From contig JAIQFW010000013.1 in the NCBI GenBank assembly GCA_020073105.1, positions 1 to 36,803 on the forward strand: DNA of 36,803 bases, in the 5' to 3' direction. Each line of letters begins with the position of its first letter. Positions within the stretch are counted from its first letter, which is position 1. The stretch comes from Terriglobia bacterium. GTDB lineage: Bacteria > Acidobacteriota > Terriglobia > Terriglobales > Acidobacteriaceae. The position numbers and the translations under genes were made by a program. This document shows, in pieces, positions 8,329-16,078 of this stretch. Below the pieces are notes generated by a model. That model was not told the DNA's origin and searched no databases. It saw only the letters and a program-made list of their open reading frames with translations.

Positions 8329-8583
8329 ATGAGTCTCAACATCAAGAACCAAGAAGCTCACAAGCTGGCGCGGCAATTGGCCAGGCTGACCCGCGAAAAC
8401 ATGACCGAGGCAGTCACCCGCGCAATTCGTGAGCGTCTGGACCGCGTGCGGCGCGCCCGTGGGGCCGGATTGGCGGACCGCCTGACCAGAATTGGAAAGG
8501 ATTGTGCCGTCCACCTCAAAGAGCCGTTTCGGTCCGCCGACCACGGGGACCTGCTCTATGACGAAAAGGGACTGCCGCGGTGA
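8329..8583 (+). CDS. vapB: VapB-type antitoxin (PSK transcription-factor family)
   Basis: An 84-residue protein whose N-terminus [20 protein letters not shown] and [20 protein letters not shown] segment match the Rv0623/PSK-type VapB family, with a short DNA-binding N-terminus and a helical, toxin-binding remainder. It should neutralise the downstream PIN-domain RNase and repress the operon together with it. The ATG is preceded by GGAGGG. The stop overlaps the toxin start by four bases (GTGA, 8580-8583), the normal arrangement for coupled translation of antitoxin and toxin. Confidence 0.9.
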   Translation: MSLNIKNQEAHKLARQLARLTRENMTEAVTRAIRERLDRVRRARGAGLADRLTRIGKDCAVHLKEPFRSADHGDLLYDEKGLPR

Positions 8584-8975
8584 TTATCGACACCTCCGCG
8601 CTGATCGCGATCTTGCGGGACGAGTCTGACGCCCTGATCTATGCGACGGCGATAGCGAGCGCGGACACGCGGCGCCTCTCAGCGATGAACTATGTCGAAA
8701 CCGCAGCCGTCATCGATGGAAGCCGTGATCCGGTTGCCAGCCGCCGTTTTGATGATCTTTTGCGCGAGGCGGAAGTGGAGATCGAGCCCGTCACCGAAGG
8801 CCAGGCAAGGCTTGCCCGTGAAGCGTACCGCGATTTCGGCCGGGGAAGCGGACATTCCGCCAAGTTGAACCTTGGCGATTGCTTTGCTTATGCTCTCGCC
8901 AGAGCACTGCGCGAGCCGCTTCTCTTCAAAGGAAGTGACTTCAAGCACACTGATGTTACACCTGCCCTGCCTTGA
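8580..8975 (+). CDS. vapC: VapC-type PIN-domain ribonuclease toxin
   Basis: A 131-residue PIN-domain protein. The four acidic residues that hold the magnesium ions are all present: D4 in [13 protein letters not shown]40 in [10 protein letters not shown]100 in [11 protein letters not shown] and D120 in KGSDF, so the toxin should be active. VapC toxins cut tRNA or rRNA when released from VapB; the target here cannot be told. The start is GTG at 8580, overlapping the vapB stop. Chromosomal VapBC pairs of this type are common in acidobacteria and often move between genomes. Confidence 0.93.
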   Translation: MIIDTSALIAILRDESDALIYATAIASADTRRLSAMNYVETAAVIDGSRDPVASRRFDDLLREAEVEIEPVTEGQARLAREAYRDFGRGSGHSAKLNLGDCFAYALARALREPLLFKGSDFKHTDVTPALP

Positions 8976-9073
8976 CCGGGAGATCGCCCTCAGCTGGTTC
9001 AAAGCCTTCGTACGGGAGAAACAGCAGCCGGCACTCAGCCCAGGCATCGGACCGCGGCCTTGGTCGTGGGTCG

Positions 9074-9256
9074 CTACCGTCTCAGGATCCACATCACCCA
9101 ACCCGCTAGAAATACTCCACCCACGAACATGGCGAAACAGTACAGCCCGTAGCGGACCTGCTCGCGGGAGGTGCTGCGCTGGGTGATCCCGAAGACGATC
9201 GAAGCAAATGCAGAGAACAGCAGAGCGGCAGTGAAGTGAGAGAGGGCGAGGATCAC
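9074..9256 (-). CDS. Small two-helix membrane protein
   Basis: A 60-residue protein with two hydrophobic segments (LSHFTAALLFSAFASIVFGI and YGLYCFAMFVGGVFLAGWVMWI) joined by a charged loop. The GTG start overlaps the stop of the DUF6677-like gene upstream by four bases (9253-9256), so it is translationally coupled to it. Function unknown. The length, overlap and clean membrane pattern support a real gene. Confidence 0.72.
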   Translation of the reverse strand: MILALSHFTAALLFSAFASIVFGITQRSTSREQVRYGLYCFAMFVGGVFLAGWVMWILRR

Positions 9257-9687
9257 GGCTTCTTTCCGATCGCGATGTGGTAGGCGTCGGCCACGCTGAT
9301 GAAGTTCAACAGCCCGGCGACGATCAGATACTTGGTTCCATAGTCAGCTGTGGCATGGGAAATGGCCCCCTGCCCCCAGTCCATGACTTGGGCAACGATG
9401 TACAGCCCGCCGGCTCCGACGTCGCCCACAAATCCGAGAATATCGAGGATGTCTCCCCCATTGGGCTGGTAGATGTGTCCCTGCATCAAAATGCCGAGCA
9501 CGAACATGGTCACGATGGAGCCCATCAGCAGCAGGCCGCGGATCCAGCGCTTCTGGATCAGGTGTCCCGCCCCAGGGATCAACCAGCCAAGCGCCGGCGC
9601 CACCACGGAGATCATAGTCACCGGCGGAGGCGTGGGCTTGCCCTCGGAGGCCGCTGACTCTTTCTTGTTTGTCGTAGAGTTTGCCAT
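9253..9687 (-). CDS. DUF6677-like membrane protein
   Basis: A 144-residue protein with a charged and proline-rich N-terminus and about three membrane segments, including VVAPALGWLIPGAGHLIQKRWIRGLLLMG. The GWLIPGAGHL turn followed by a basic stretch recalls small TM2/DUF6677-type proteins seen in acidobacteria. Its ATG directly follows the TGA of the M24 peptidase gene (no base between), and its own stop overlaps the 60-residue gene, so the three form one tight operon. What the membrane pair does for the peptidase, if anything, is unknown. Confidence 0.75.
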   Translation of the reverse strand: MANSTTNKKESAASEGKPTPPPVTMISVVAPALGWLIPGAGHLIQKRWIRGLLLMGSIVTMFVLGILMQGHIYQPNGGDILDILGFVGDVGAGGLYIVAQVMDWGQGAISHATADYGTKYLIVAGLLNFISVADAYHIAIGKKP

Positions 9688-10854
9688 TCAGATCAGTACA
9701 ATCTCGCGTTGAATTTTGCCCGTTACTTCCGCAGTCTTAGGCCGCACCAGCACATTGACTTCGCTGCGCACGCCGAACTCCGGCAAGTAGATGCCGGGTT
9801 CGATCGAGAAGCAGGAATTGGGCAGAATGCGGCGCTCGTCGTGAATCTCCAGATCATCCATGTTAGCTCCATTGGCATGGACTTCAGTTCCAATGGAATG
9901 CCCAGTGCGGTGGATGAAGTATTCCCCGAAACCCGCCTTCTTGATGTGATTTCTCACCGCCCGGTCTACCTCCCACCCGGCAATGGCGCGGCCGTTGGCA
10001 ATCGCGTCCGTCACCGTCTTTACGCCTTCATCCCGACCACCACTCACGATGGTAAAGATTTCCCGCATGCGGTCCGATGGCGTCTTGCCCACGAATCCGG
10101 TCCAGGTAATGTCGTAATAGACGGCCCCGGGGGTGCTCTTCTTCGCCCAAACATCCAGCAGGACAAAATCCCCTTCGCGGATGGGCGCTGAACCCTCCGC
10201 ATGGGGCTCGTAGTGAGGATTGCCGCTATTGGCGTTGACGGCGACGATGGGCGGATCGTCAGTCACCAGGTTCTCACGCCGGAAGGCTTCCATGAACCAC
10301 TGCTGTATCTGGTACTCGTTGGTGCCACCGTCGCGCACCCGGTGCCCGATTTCCTTGAAAGCGTCCGCAGTAATGGCATCGACCGCATCGCGGGCCTCGA
10401 AATGCGTCTTGATCTGCGCTTCTGTCCAGGTCGCCTCGAACTGCGCCACCAGGTCGGCAGAGCTGACCACGTTCTTGCCCAGCCCGCGAATCATTTCCAG
10501 AGTCCCGCCATCCACCATGGACACCGTAAAGACCAGGTTGTTGGACGAATACTGCATGGCAACGTCGCGATAGGCCGCCAGCATGGCTTTGATCTGCGCA
10601 AAAAGCTCCTGCCAGCCCGAGTACTGGTGGGTCTTGCCGGGAAGCGAGTCGAGGTGGTGAGACTCAATCCGGTGGACCAACTTTACCGGCTCGCCGTGCG
10701 CTGGAATCAGATAGTACCACCGCCGAGTGACCATCAGGCTGGCGGGCAATTCAAGTACCCGGTAGGCGATGGGATCGCGATGATGATGGTCGTAGAAAAG
10801 CCAGCCGTCGATGTTGCGCTCGCGCAAGGCAGACTGGATGGCGGGGAGGTTCAT
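9688..10854 (-). CDS. M24-family metallopeptidase (Xaa-Pro dipeptidase-like)
   Basis: A 388-residue cytosolic pita-bread-fold peptidase, the family of Xaa-Pro aminopeptidase and prolidase that releases N-terminal residues next to proline. The N-terminal creatinase-like domain covers about 1-140; the catalytic domain covers about 145-388. All five metal ligands are visible: D234 (LLDVW), D248 (YYDITWTG), H319 (HRTGHSIG), E352 (SIEPGIYL) and E365 (RSEVNV), so it should be active with two metal ions. It is the first gene of a three-gene minus-strand operon with two small membrane proteins. The ATG at 10854 follows non-coding DNA without a strong ribosome site. Confidence 0.92.
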   Translation of the reverse strand: MNLPAIQSALRERNIDGWLFYDHHHRDPIAYRVLELPASLMVTRRWYYLIPAHGEPVKLVHRIESHHLDSLPGKTHQYSGWQELFAQIKAMLAAYRDVAMQYSSNNLVFTVSMVDGGTLEMIRGLGKNVVSSADLVAQFEATWTEAQIKTHFEARDAVDAITADAFKEIGHRVRDGGTNEYQIQQWFMEAFRRENLVTDDPPIVAVNANSGNPHYEPHAEGSAPIREGDFVLLDVWAKKSTPGAVYYDITWTGFVGKTPSDRMREIFTIVSGGRDEGVKTVTDAIANGRAIAGWEVDRAVRNHIKKAGFGEYFIHRTGHSIGTEVHANGANMDDLEIHDERRILPNSCFSIEPGIYLPEFGVRSEVNVLVRPKTAEVTGKIQREIVLI

Positions 10855-10913
10855 GGGCGAAAGACTATTCTAAACAAGAGAAGCGATTTGGGCGAATCGG
10901 AGGACTGCATGGT

Positions 10914-11888
10914 TCAGTTTGATTTCCCCAGAAGCTTTGCGTTGACGTTCGCATTGAAAGTCGTCGGAGTCGACGCGAGGATTGCTTCTCCCAAATCCTT
11001 GGATCGCGGCGTTAACTGGAACAGGTTGAACTTACAGTTCACGAAATAGACACTATCCAGAACGATTCGGCCTCCGCCGTATTGCACGGTTCCATCCCTG
11101 ATGATGACGTTCTTCATCCACATGTTGTCCAGCACAACAATGTCTCTAGACATGATTTGTATTATGTAGTACTTGATGTCGTTGGGTTCGGTTTGTGGAC
11201 TATCCAACGGTTCCAAACGCGCAGCGTGTGCTGGATCGACGTGTCCCCCTGCATAAAATACGCCGAAGGGGTGATGGGGCGGCTTCTCCACGGGAATGAT
11301 TGTTACCGTTTCACGATATTTGCTGTATCCCTTTGTGGTGACTTCCAGGTTTCCGAGGCTGGCTTCGACGTCTCTATTAAGAAACGCCTTATAGTTCAAA
11401 TATTGCTGCACCGCAGGCCAAACGGCTGGATTCGTTTTTCCATCTGCCGTATAAGACGCCTGCATGAAGTTGATCCCTGTATTCCGCACTACTTCTTGAT
11501 CGATCTTGATTTTGCCGGCAATCGCTTGTTGGAGTACTTTTTGGGTTTGCGAAATGTTCTCTGCTTTGGTTGGTTCGGCAGACAGTTGTGTCAGCCGAAT
11601 AGCACTCACGCCAGCAGCAACCTGCTTCACATTCTCATCGAGGGCAAAGACCCGCCCGTTCATAAGATAGAGTTGAGTGCCAAAGGCTAAGAGCACAGCT
11701 ATGCCGATTCCAAAAGCCCACAAGAGCATCGATGTGCGCTCTTCGACCCTCGCAACACGGATCGAAAACTCCTGCGCTGAATCCTTTAGCTTCTCCAGTT
11801 TATCGCCGAGTCTGAGCGTGCGGTCGTCTGATTCCGTGAGCGATTTCTTGAGACTTGCGACGTCGTTACGCGCTTGTTGATCCGTCAT
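10914..11888 (-). CDS. Unrecognised single-pass membrane protein with coiled coil and beta-rich C-terminus
   Basis: A 324-residue protein I do not recognise as a named family. Residues about 1-50 are charged and heptad-like (SLKKSLTESDDRTLRLGDKLEKL), followed by a helix at about 54-76 (SMLLWAFGIGIAVLLAFGTQLYL). The remainder should be extracytoplasmic if the N-terminus is inside. The C-terminal part (DIVVLDNMWMKNVIIRDGTVQYGGGRIVLDSVYFVNCKF) has the repeating hydrophobic rhythm of a short right-handed beta-helix. Base composition is lower in GC than neighbouring genes; one 60-base line (11461-11520) has 27 G+C. That may mean transfer. No partner gene is obvious. Confidence 0.7.
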   Translation of the reverse strand: MTDQQARNDVASLKKSLTESDDRTLRLGDKLEKLKDSAQEFSIRVARVEERTSMLLWAFGIGIAVLLAFGTQLYLMNGRVFALDENVKQVAAGVSAIRLTQLSAEPTKAENISQTQKVLQQAIAGKIKIDQEVVRNTGINFMQASYTADGKTNPAVWPAVQQYLNYKAFLNRDVEASLGNLEVTTKGYSKYRETVTIIPVEKPPHHPFGVFYAGGHVDPAHAARLEPLDSPQTEPNDIKYYIIQIMSRDIVVLDNMWMKNVIIRDGTVQYGGGRIVLDSVYFVNCKFNLFQLTPRSKDLGEAILASTPTTFNANVNAKLLGKSN

Positions 11889-12197
11889 GTTGTCTCGGGA
11901 GGGTTTGTAGTTCTTAACCCCCTAGGTAAGGCCCCTGAGTTGGTACCCAAACAGTGCGGGGCACGATATCAATCGACATTCTATCTTCTGTGAGAATATT
12001 ACTACTGCACCATAGATTCGACACGGCCATTTCTTGTGGCGCCAACAGCGCCGGCTCATGACGGTCTCGCTGTTCTACTGAACGAGCTGCGGCACCAGGC
12101 TCGAAGAAACAAGAATGGCTCCGTCACCGGAGCCATTTTGCATACCGTGATGTACTGCAGCACTCTGTCCAAGAACAGTATCGGCATCGGTTGCTGA
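11889..12197. other. Gene-free interval, AT-richer
   Basis: About 309 bases between the lower-GC membrane-protein gene and the AlkD-like gene. No credible coding frame was seen on either strand. The first half is AT-richer than the window. The only structured element is the hairpin at 12114-12137, listed separately. Confidence 0.6.
12114..12137 (-). terminator. Hairpin terminator after the AlkD-like gene
   Basis: A perfect 10-base stem AATGGCTCCG / CGGAGCCATT with a four-base loop, about 60 bases past the stop of the minus-strand AlkD-like gene. Read on the minus strand the stem is followed by CTTGTTTCTT, a moderate U-rich tract, which fits rho-independent termination. Confidence 0.65.
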
Positions 12198-12941
12198 TTA
12201 CTTGAGTCCGGCTTTGAGCGCCAGGATTCTCTTCCTTGTCCCCGCTGGCAGCGTCTCGCACGCCGTCCGGAGCACCAGTCGTGGTGCTCGTCCCCGAATG
12301 CTCATCAGGTACGGTACCGTCCGCCTCGCATCGTACTTCGCGGTTTCCCGCAGCAACCAGCCCAGTCCCTTTTGCACCATGTCGTCTTCGTCTGAGAGAA
12401 GCAGATTCGACAAACGCTTGATCTCCGGGAAAAGCATCTTCTGCCGCGCACCCCGAATCAGCGCGACACACGCGGCCCGCCGGTGCCAACGGTTGGACGA
12501 CTTCGCCCAGCGAAAGACGTTTCTGGTTCGGGCAGGTTTCGCCACGACCATTGGCGAGATCAAGTAGTGCACCAGACCATCGTGATCCGCCCAACTGCTA
12601 ATCCGATCAAGCCAGGATTCGAACAGCCAGAACTCCACGTCGCCGAAGTTGTCCGTCAGATTCTCCAGCAGGAAGACCGCAAAGACTTTTTCTTCGAGGA
12701 TCTGGCCGGAAAAAAGCTCGTCCGCGACTTCAAGCAGGAAGGGAAGTCCTAGTTCTTTCAGGATCGTTCGCCGGAAGCGGACTGCTACCTTGCGCAGTTC
12801 TGCTGTGTACCACCCGCGCGATCTCACTTCCTCTTTGAAGAACCACTGGACTTCTTCCAAATGCGGGGCGGAGCCGCCGTCCTTCAGCACCCGCCGAATG
12901 TGGGCGGCGATGTAGGTGGGCGTGACTTTGCGTTTCGGCAT
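12198..12941 (-). CDS. AlkD-like DNA alkylation repair protein
   Basis: A 247-residue all-helical protein resembling the HEAT-like-repeat DNA glycosylase family AlkC/AlkD, which removes positively charged alkylated bases such as N3-methyladenine and N7-methylguanine without base flipping. Typical pieces are EEKVFAVFLLE in the middle, the WADHDGLVHYLISPM helix with its aromatic and acidic residues, NRWHRRAACVALI and DMVQKGLGWLLRETAKY. The ATG at 12941 is preceded, after three bases, by heptamer units (12945-12965), so its promoter region is repeat-derived. I did not map each catalytic residue onto the characterised enzymes, so activity is likely rather than shown. Confidence 0.85.
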   Translation of the reverse strand: MPKRKVTPTYIAAHIRRVLKDGGSAPHLEEVQWFFKEEVRSRGWYTAELRKVAVRFRRTILKELGLPFLLEVADELFSGQILEEKVFAVFLLENLTDNFGDVEFWLFESWLDRISSWADHDGLVHYLISPMVVAKPARTRNVFRWAKSSNRWHRRAACVALIRGARQKMLFPEIKRLSNLLLSDEDDMVQKGLGWLLRETAKYDARRTVPYLMSIRGRAPRLVLRTACETLPAGTRKRILALKAGLK

Positions 12942-12944
12942 TGG

Positions 12945-13108
12945 TAGTCAGTAGTTAGGAGCTAGGAATTTCCTGGGGTTGGCCTACTGCTGCCGTCGTC
13001 TTCCTAAAGCCTCACTCCCAGCTACTAGCCCCAAGCTGCTAGCCCCTAGCCCCTAGCTACTAGCCCCTAGCTACTAGCCCCTAGCTACTAGCCCCTAGCT
13101 ACTATCCC
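12945..13108. repeat. Inverted heptamer arrays (locus C), mainly CTAGCNN, 13 units in the long arm
   Basis: Positions 13018-13108 are exactly 13 units of seven bases; most are CTAGCCC or CTAGCTA in alternation, with variants CCAGCTA, CAAGCTG and CTATCCC. Positions 12945-12965 hold TAGTCAG, TAGTTAG, GAGCTAG, the same family in reverse orientation. About 50 bases lie between the arms. The long arm runs over the TAG stop of the POT transporter gene (13095-13097), and the short arm starts three bases before the AlkD-like start codon, so the element fills the whole intergenic gap. Confidence 0.92.
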
Positions 13109-14477
13109 CTGCCTTATCGTAAATCCACAGTGCTGCCGCCGTTGCCAGCCCCACCGCCGTTGCCACCCACCACATGCGCTCGGGCTGATGAGTGACCTCG
13201 CCAAAGTGGTGCAGCAGCGTCCCGCCGAACCAGCCTCCGATGAGCGAGCCGAGTCCGATCGGCAGAAACGCGAACCCCATGTACGTACCCTGCTGGCCCG
13301 GTGGAGCCAGACGAGAGATGTAGTCGTAGTACGGCGGCTGTTGCGTGATCTCGCCCAATGCCAGCACAAAGATCGAGAGCACGGCGCCCCAGATCGTCGG
13401 CCGCAGCGCAAGGATAAGCCATGAAACCGATGTGATCACCGTCCCCAGAATCACCGCTTGCAGGGGTGGTATCTTACGCGTCAGAAAACTCACTGCCAAG
13501 GTGAGGCAGATTACGGTCAGCCCGTCGGTTACCAGAACAAGTTCGACGTCCGCCTGCGGATTAATGAATTTGTGAATGTAGCCCGGCAGGCTTATGTACT
13601 GCTGCCAAAACACGACCCAGTAGCCGGTGAAGATCACCAGGAACCACATGAACCGGCTGATGCCCACGAGCACCAACACCAGGAGTCCACTCCAGACCCA
13701 CCAGGGCACTGTCAAGCTGGGGTACACCCAAAGACTGATGCGCAGCAGCAAGGCGACCAGAAACACTGGCAACACGAGTCGATGGTTGCCGACCACCGTG
13801 CAGAAGTTCCGCGCCACGTCCGCAATCGACGGCGGAGGCGCATCCCCCGCTTTACGCGGTTCCCGGAAGAAGAACAGGACCACAAAGAACATGGCGAAGA
13901 CGCTGAGTGCGGAAACCCGGTAAACGTTCTCCACTCCCAAGTGGCGATGGGTCCAGGAAGCGGCATAGGGGCCGGCCGCGCCCCCCAAATTGACCATGGT
14001 GTAGTAAATCGAATAGCCGATCGAGCGGACATTCTCCTTGGAGGCTCGCGCGGTGGTCCCAACTACGCACGGCTTCACCATCGAGATACCAAGAGCCGGC
14101 AGCATGAGAATGAAGCCAACGAACAGGCCAATCGGAACCGCATTGCGCACAGGTGCCAACCAGGGAGCGCCGATGGAGCCGATCAGGAAATACGCGGCAG
14201 CCAGGATGAGGTACGCCGTGGCCAGCGCGCGGCGGAATCCCAGGCGGTCAGCAATCGCCCCGCCAAAGATGGCCATAAACCAGACCACGCCGCCGAATAT
14301 GCCGGTCAGCGTGCCGGTCTGCTCGGTCGAGAAATTCAGCTTTTCCTGCAGGTACAAGGCGAGAGAAGCAAAAGCTCCGTAGTAGGAAAGACGCTCGAAG
14401 ATCTCGCTGATGTTTGCAACCCAGAAGGGAAGTTCGAAGCCGGTGCGAATCTCATGGAAGCGTTCGGCGAAGGTCAA
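13095..14477 (-). CDS. POT/PTR-type proton-coupled MFS transporter
   Basis: A 12-helix major facilitator protein. The N-terminal ISEIFERLSYYGAFASLALYLQ carries the ExxERxxYYG signature of proton-dependent oligopeptide transporters, which take up di- and tripeptides with protons across the inner membrane. A longer frame opens at ATG 14591 but would overlap the VOC gene by 77 bases; I chose TTG 14477 because AGGAG (14488-14484) lies six bases before it and the protein then begins MTFAERFHEIRTGFELPFW, giving 460 residues. The last two serine codons and the stop lie in heptamer repeat DNA. The substrate is inferred from the signature only. Confidence 0.85.
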   Translation of the reverse strand: MTFAERFHEIRTGFELPFWVANISEIFERLSYYGAFASLALYLQEKLNFSTEQTGTLTGIFGGVVWFMAIFGGAIADRLGFRRALATAYLILAAAYFLIGSIGAPWLAPVRNAVPIGLFVGFILMLPALGISMVKPCVVGTTARASKENVRSIGYSIYYTMVNLGGAAGPYAASWTHRHLGVENVYRVSALSVFAMFFVVLFFFREPRKAGDAPPPSIADVARNFCTVVGNHRLVLPVFLVALLLRISLWVYPSLTVPWWVWSGLLVLVLVGISRFMWFLVIFTGYWVVFWQQYISLPGYIHKFINPQADVELVLVTDGLTVICLTLAVSFLTRKIPPLQAVILGTVITSVSWLILALRPTIWGAVLSIFVLALGEITQQPPYYDYISRLAPPGQQGTYMGFAFLPIGLGSLIGGWFGGTLLHHFGEVTHQPERMWWVATAVGLATAAALWIYDKAGDSS

Positions 14478-14514
14478 GAATGGCTCCTGAACGCGGGATG
14501 GGTCGTGGAAACAC

Positions 14515-14925
14515 TCATGGTTTGCGCCGCCTCTTCTTGGTCCTTCGTGATTTTGGCTGCACGAATTCGCTGAAGCGGATCCGGTTTCCAAACGGGTCGA
14601 TCACTGCCAGTTCCTTCGCATTCCAGGGCTGCAACTGAATTCCTGGCCGATAGTACTTGTATTTCTTTCGCTGCAGCTCGCGCAGGTACTCTTCGATTCC
14701 GGTCATGACAACAAGAGTGGCTGTTCCTGGAACACCATCCCCGTGATGTTCGCTCAGGTGCAGGACCACTTCACCTCGAGAGACCTGCATAAAAAGCGGT
14801 GTGTTCGGCTCGAAGCGGTGTTCCCAATCCACTGAGAACCCAAGGAAGTCACCATAGAATTCCCTCGCTTTTCGCTCGTCAAAAATGCGGAGGACGGGAA
14901 TTGTGCGGCTGAATTTGATCGGCAT
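14515..14925 (-). CDS. VOC (glyoxalase / bleomycin-resistance-like) protein
   Basis: A 136-residue protein of the vicinal-oxygen-chelate superfamily with two beta-alpha-beta-beta-beta modules. Visible landmarks are ERKAREFYGDFLGFSVDWEH, EVVLHLSEHHGDGVPGTATL and the C-terminal ELAVIDPFGNRIRFSE, the last glutamate being a usual metal or ligand position. The pattern is nearer to bleomycin-resistance-type VOC proteins than to glyoxalase I, but many such proteins have other roles, so I do not assign a reaction. The C-terminus is strongly basic (KSRRTKKRRRKP), which is odd for the family. It sits 21 bases after the DUF167 gene, probably in one operon. Confidence 0.82.
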   Translation of the reverse strand: MPIKFSRTIPVLRIFDERKAREFYGDFLGFSVDWEHRFEPNTPLFMQVSRGEVVLHLSEHHGDGVPGTATLVVMTGIEEYLRELQRKKYKYYRPGIQLQPWNAKELAVIDPFGNRIRFSEFVQPKSRRTKKRRRKP

Positions 14926-14946
14926 CGACTTTTCTTCCCTGGTCGC

Positions 14947-15234
14947 TTAGAGGTTTAACCGCTGCCGCAGTTCTTGCTCAGACAGCCCCGCCACCCGAAT
15001 CACCTTTCTGCGGCTGGTCTCACCGGACGCTATGGTAACGGAGGAACGCGGAACCTTCAAAAGATTTGCGAAGAATTCGATGCAGGCTTCGTTTGCTCGA
15101 CCATCGACGGGAGGGGCGGTCAGAGCTAGTTTGAGGGCGTCGCCTATTTCTCCCGTGATGGCGTTCTTCTTGGCACGGGGATGGACTTTCACTGCGAAGG
15201 TGACTCCGGCGGGAGTTTCGTGGATAGGAATCAT
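14947..15234 (-). CDS. yggU: DUF167 / YggU-family protein
   Basis: A 95-residue protein starting MIPIHETPAGVTFAVKVHP, with the family's core RAKKNAITGEIGDALKLALTA, PPVDGRANEACIEFFANLL and VTIASGETSRRKVIRV. DUF167 proteins are widespread, of unknown function, and commonly linked to yggS as here. The reading frame is open much further upstream into yggS, but that part has no family similarity; the ATG at 15232-15234 gives the standard length. The ribosome site is weak. Confidence 0.9.
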   Translation of the reverse strand: MIPIHETPAGVTFAVKVHPRAKKNAITGEIGDALKLALTAPPVDGRANEACIEFFANLLKVPRSSVTIASGETSRRKVIRVAGLSEQELRQRLNL

Positions 15235-15261
15235 GAGCGACCGATTGGAGTTCCCCCGTGA

Positions 15262-15279
15262 TCCTCTGTGTCCTCTGTG
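15262..15279 (-). repeat. TCCTCTGTG nonamer, two tandem copies
   Basis: Two perfect 9-base copies of TCCTCTGTG lie immediately downstream of the yggS stop codon. The same nonamer, in inverted orientation, lies 11 bases before the yggS start, so the gene is bracketed by this element. Confidence 0.8.
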
Positions 15280-15280
15280 G

Positions 15281-15985
15281 TCACACTTTGGTTCTTTCCC
15301 CAAGAATCGCTGTCCCCACCCGTACACAGGTCGAACCTTCTTCGATTGCCACCTCGAAATCGTGAGACATGCCCATGGACAACGTCTCCATGGCGACTGC
15401 AGGCAGCTTGCGTGCTGCAATCTGGTCGCGCAGCTGGCGTAGTTTGCGGAAGTAGGGCCGCGCAAGTTGCGGATCTTCGGCAAACGGTGGAATGGTCATC
15501 AGGCCATGAAACCCGAGATGCTGCAACTCGGCAGCGCCTTGAAGAAGATCTTCCAGTTCGTTTGATCCGGGCGCGACACCACTCTTAGCGGCTTCGCCAC
15601 CGACGTTGACTTCGATTAGCACCCTCAGCTTCTTCCCCAACTGCTCAGCCGCACTGTTGAGCTTCTGGGCGAGTCGTAGCGAATCCACCGAGTCCACTGC
15701 GGCGAAGAGTTCTGCGGCTCTTCCAGCCTTGTTGGTCTGCAGGTGCCCGATCAGATGCCATTCGGAATCCCCCAAGTCGCGCACAGCTTCCGCTTTGCCG
15801 GCAAACTCCTGCACCCGATTTTCGCCGAACAGTCGCAGCCCTGCGTCATAAGCCTCGCGAATGCGCTCGGGTGGGTGGGTCTTGGTGACCACCATCAACG
15901 CGATCTCAGCAGGGTCCCTCCCGGCGCGCCGCGCAGCCGCTTCAATTCGCCGGCGAACTTGCACGAGGTTGTTCGATATGGACAC
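15281..15985 (-). CDS. yggS: YggS-family pyridoxal-phosphate homeostasis protein
   Basis: A 234-residue single-domain PLP-binding TIM-barrel protein (PLPBP/YggS/COG0325) that buffers free pyridoxal phosphate and affects amino-acid balance. The Schiff-base lysine is in VVTKTHPPERI, with the conserved FGENRVQE, WHLIGHLQTNK, GFHGLMTIPPFAED and the phosphate-binding SMGMSHDFEVAIEEGSTCVR. The length is normal. It stands upstream of yggU in the common yggS-yggU order. Both ends of the gene abut a TCCTCTGTG repeat, which may have altered the promoter and the last codons. Confidence 0.95.
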   Translation of the reverse strand: MSISNNLVQVRRRIEAAARRAGRDPAEIALMVVTKTHPPERIREAYDAGLRLFGENRVQEFAGKAEAVRDLGDSEWHLIGHLQTNKAGRAAELFAAVDSVDSLRLAQKLNSAAEQLGKKLRVLIEVNVGGEAAKSGVAPGSNELEDLLQGAAELQHLGFHGLMTIPPFAEDPQLARPYFRKLRQLRDQIAARKLPAVAMETLSMGMSHDFEVAIEEGSTCVRVGTAILGERTKV

Positions 15986-15996
15986 AAGAACCTAAC

Positions 15997-16072
15997 CACA
16001 GAGGACACAGAGAACCACAGAGGAAATCATCATTACCTCGATCCTCCCAGTGCGCCTCTGTGCTCTCTGTGG
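15997..16072. repeat. Inverted nonamer element upstream of yggS (CACAGAGGA / CCTCTGTG)
   Basis: CACAGAGGA occurs at 15997-16005 and 16016-16024 with a partial copy between, and the reverse complement CCTCTGTG plus a variant at 16055-16072, around a 30-base core. It has the same arm-core-arm build as the heptamer loci but with a 9-base unit. Confidence 0.75.
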
Positions 16073-16078
16073 TTGGAG

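Noticed and set aside
12590-12640. tRNA T-arm-like GTTCGAATCC on the minus strand
   Set aside because: It lies in the coding sequence of the AlkD-like protein (LFESWLD) and has no cloverleaf around it.
12945-13108. Possible CRISPR array
   Set aside because: Repeat units are seven bases with no spacers; no cas genes are present.
14478-14591. Longer POT transporter N-terminus starting at 14591
   Set aside because: It overlaps the VOC gene and adds hydrophilic low-quality sequence; TTG 14477 has AGGAG at ideal spacing.
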